DNA of 30,548 nt from DATDAH01 sp036525535. Its GTDB lineage: Bacteria > Actinomycetota > Acidimicrobiia > Acidimicrobiales > DATDAH01. A model generated the notes under the pieces. The model saw nothing but the letters and a program-made list of their open reading frames with translations, did not search any database and was not told where the DNA came from. Positions 30,306 through 30,548 of this stretch are shown here, in pieces. Numbering within the stretch: position 1 is the stretch's first letter; every line of letters starts with the position of its first letter. Made by a program: the position numbers and the translations under genes. The stretch is from contig DATDAH010000159.1 of the NCBI GenBank assembly GCA_036525535.1, forward strand, positions 1-30,548, in the 5' to 3' direction.

Positions 30306-30423
30306 TAGGGGGCGGGGTGGGGGCCTTCCGCCGCGACGGTTTCGCTCGTTTGCGTCAGGAGCAAGGGAGGCACCGACGCCGCCCCCGGAGCCCGAAGACC
30401 CAGAGGGCGGCGCCGAGCAGCGA

Positions 30424-30548
30424 CTACCGGTTCTGGAGCGCCTCGATCACCTGAGGGAGCACCTTGTGGACGTCCCCGACGATGCCGAGGTCGGCCACCG
30501 AGAAGATGGGCGCCTCGGCGTCCTTGTTGATGGCGATGATGTTCTTGG
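30424..30548 (-). CDS. etfA: Electron transfer flavoprotein alpha subunit (C-terminal 40 codons; runs off the right edge)
   Basis: Only the last 40 residues are visible. They read KNIIAINKDAEAPIFSVADL followed by GIVGDVHKVLPQVIEALQNR, the strongly conserved FAD-binding C-terminus of EtfA/FixB. The full protein, with EtfB, accepts electrons from acyl-CoA dehydrogenases. The genes further upstream on this strand are outside the window. It is convergent with the 331-residue gene. Confidence 0.93.
   Translation of the reverse strand, partial: KNIIAINKDAEAPIFSVADLGIVGDVHKVLPQVIEALQNR

Larger units (their letters stand above)
30122..30423. other. Intergenic region between convergent genes, rich in inverted repeats
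   Basis: These 302 bases lie between the stop of the 331-residue gene and the stop of etfA. I see no convincing gene. The region holds three strong inverted repeats, listed separately, and an imperfect direct repeat (GAGCCGTCGGGCTGG / GAGCCATCGGGCCGG at about 30125 and 30193), consistent with bidirectional termination. Confidence 0.6.

Overview
The window is GC-rich, densely packed bacterial chromosome. It most likely comes from an actinomycetote and plausibly from an Acidimicrobiia-type lineage. The reasons are the partial conservation of the argS-lysA-hom-thrC-(thrB)-rho gene order known from Mycobacterium and Streptomyces, coenzyme F420 enzymes, a WXG100/type VII secretion locus, the MSMEG_4193/DUF3090/SCO1664-type cassette, a rho gene with a long charged insert, and many GTG starts with GTGA stop-start overlaps. 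The lineage is an inference; no search was run.

Left part (1-7199): the 5' part of rho (minus), a divergent two-gene ABC-2 exporter (plus), then a minus-strand threonine block of hom, thrC and a phosphoglycerate-mutase-fold protein. That protein sits where thrB is normally found and is best read as a non-orthologous homoserine kinase.

Middle (7200-16850): a roughly 9.6 kb block, mostly on the plus strand, separates hom from lysA, which are neighbours in classical actinobacteria. It holds an 85-residue unknown protein, a PAS-GAF-GGDEF diguanylate cyclase, an aldehyde dehydrogenase and a compact type VII secretion-like module. The module consists of a divergent 609-residue protein of unknown function, a WXG100 protein, a 1228-residue FHA/transmembrane/triple P-loop EssC/EccC-type ATPase, and a short kinase-like protein lacking both catalytic aspartates. 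No EccB, EccD, EccE or mycosin is encoded beside it. This is the best candidate here for an undescribed variant system.

Right part (16850-30548): lysA and argS (minus, overlapping), a zinc alcohol dehydrogenase and tRNA-Arg(CCG), then an LCP-family cell-wall ligase. A tight minus-strand operon follows: two paralogous exported four-cysteine proteins, an FrhB/FdhB-type F420 iron-sulfur oxidoreductase, an acyl-CoA dehydrogenase and an F420-type PPOX protein. Beyond that are a family 5 type uracil-DNA glycosylase, a four-gene plus-strand operon (histidine phosphatase, DUF3090, SCO1664-like kinase-fold protein, unknown 331-residue protein), and the last 40 codons of an electron-transfer flavoprotein alpha subunit.

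Non-coding signals of interest: two 51/52 bp direct repeats with a hairpin upstream of the ABC exporter, a 29 bp element shared by the leaders of argS and the thrB replacement, a tandem 10 bp repeat between the divergent type VII genes, several TANNNT boxes 6-7 bases before start codons that suggest leaderless transcripts, and strong hairpins after the glycosylase gene and in the last intergenic region. No CRISPR array, insertion sequence or rRNA was seen.
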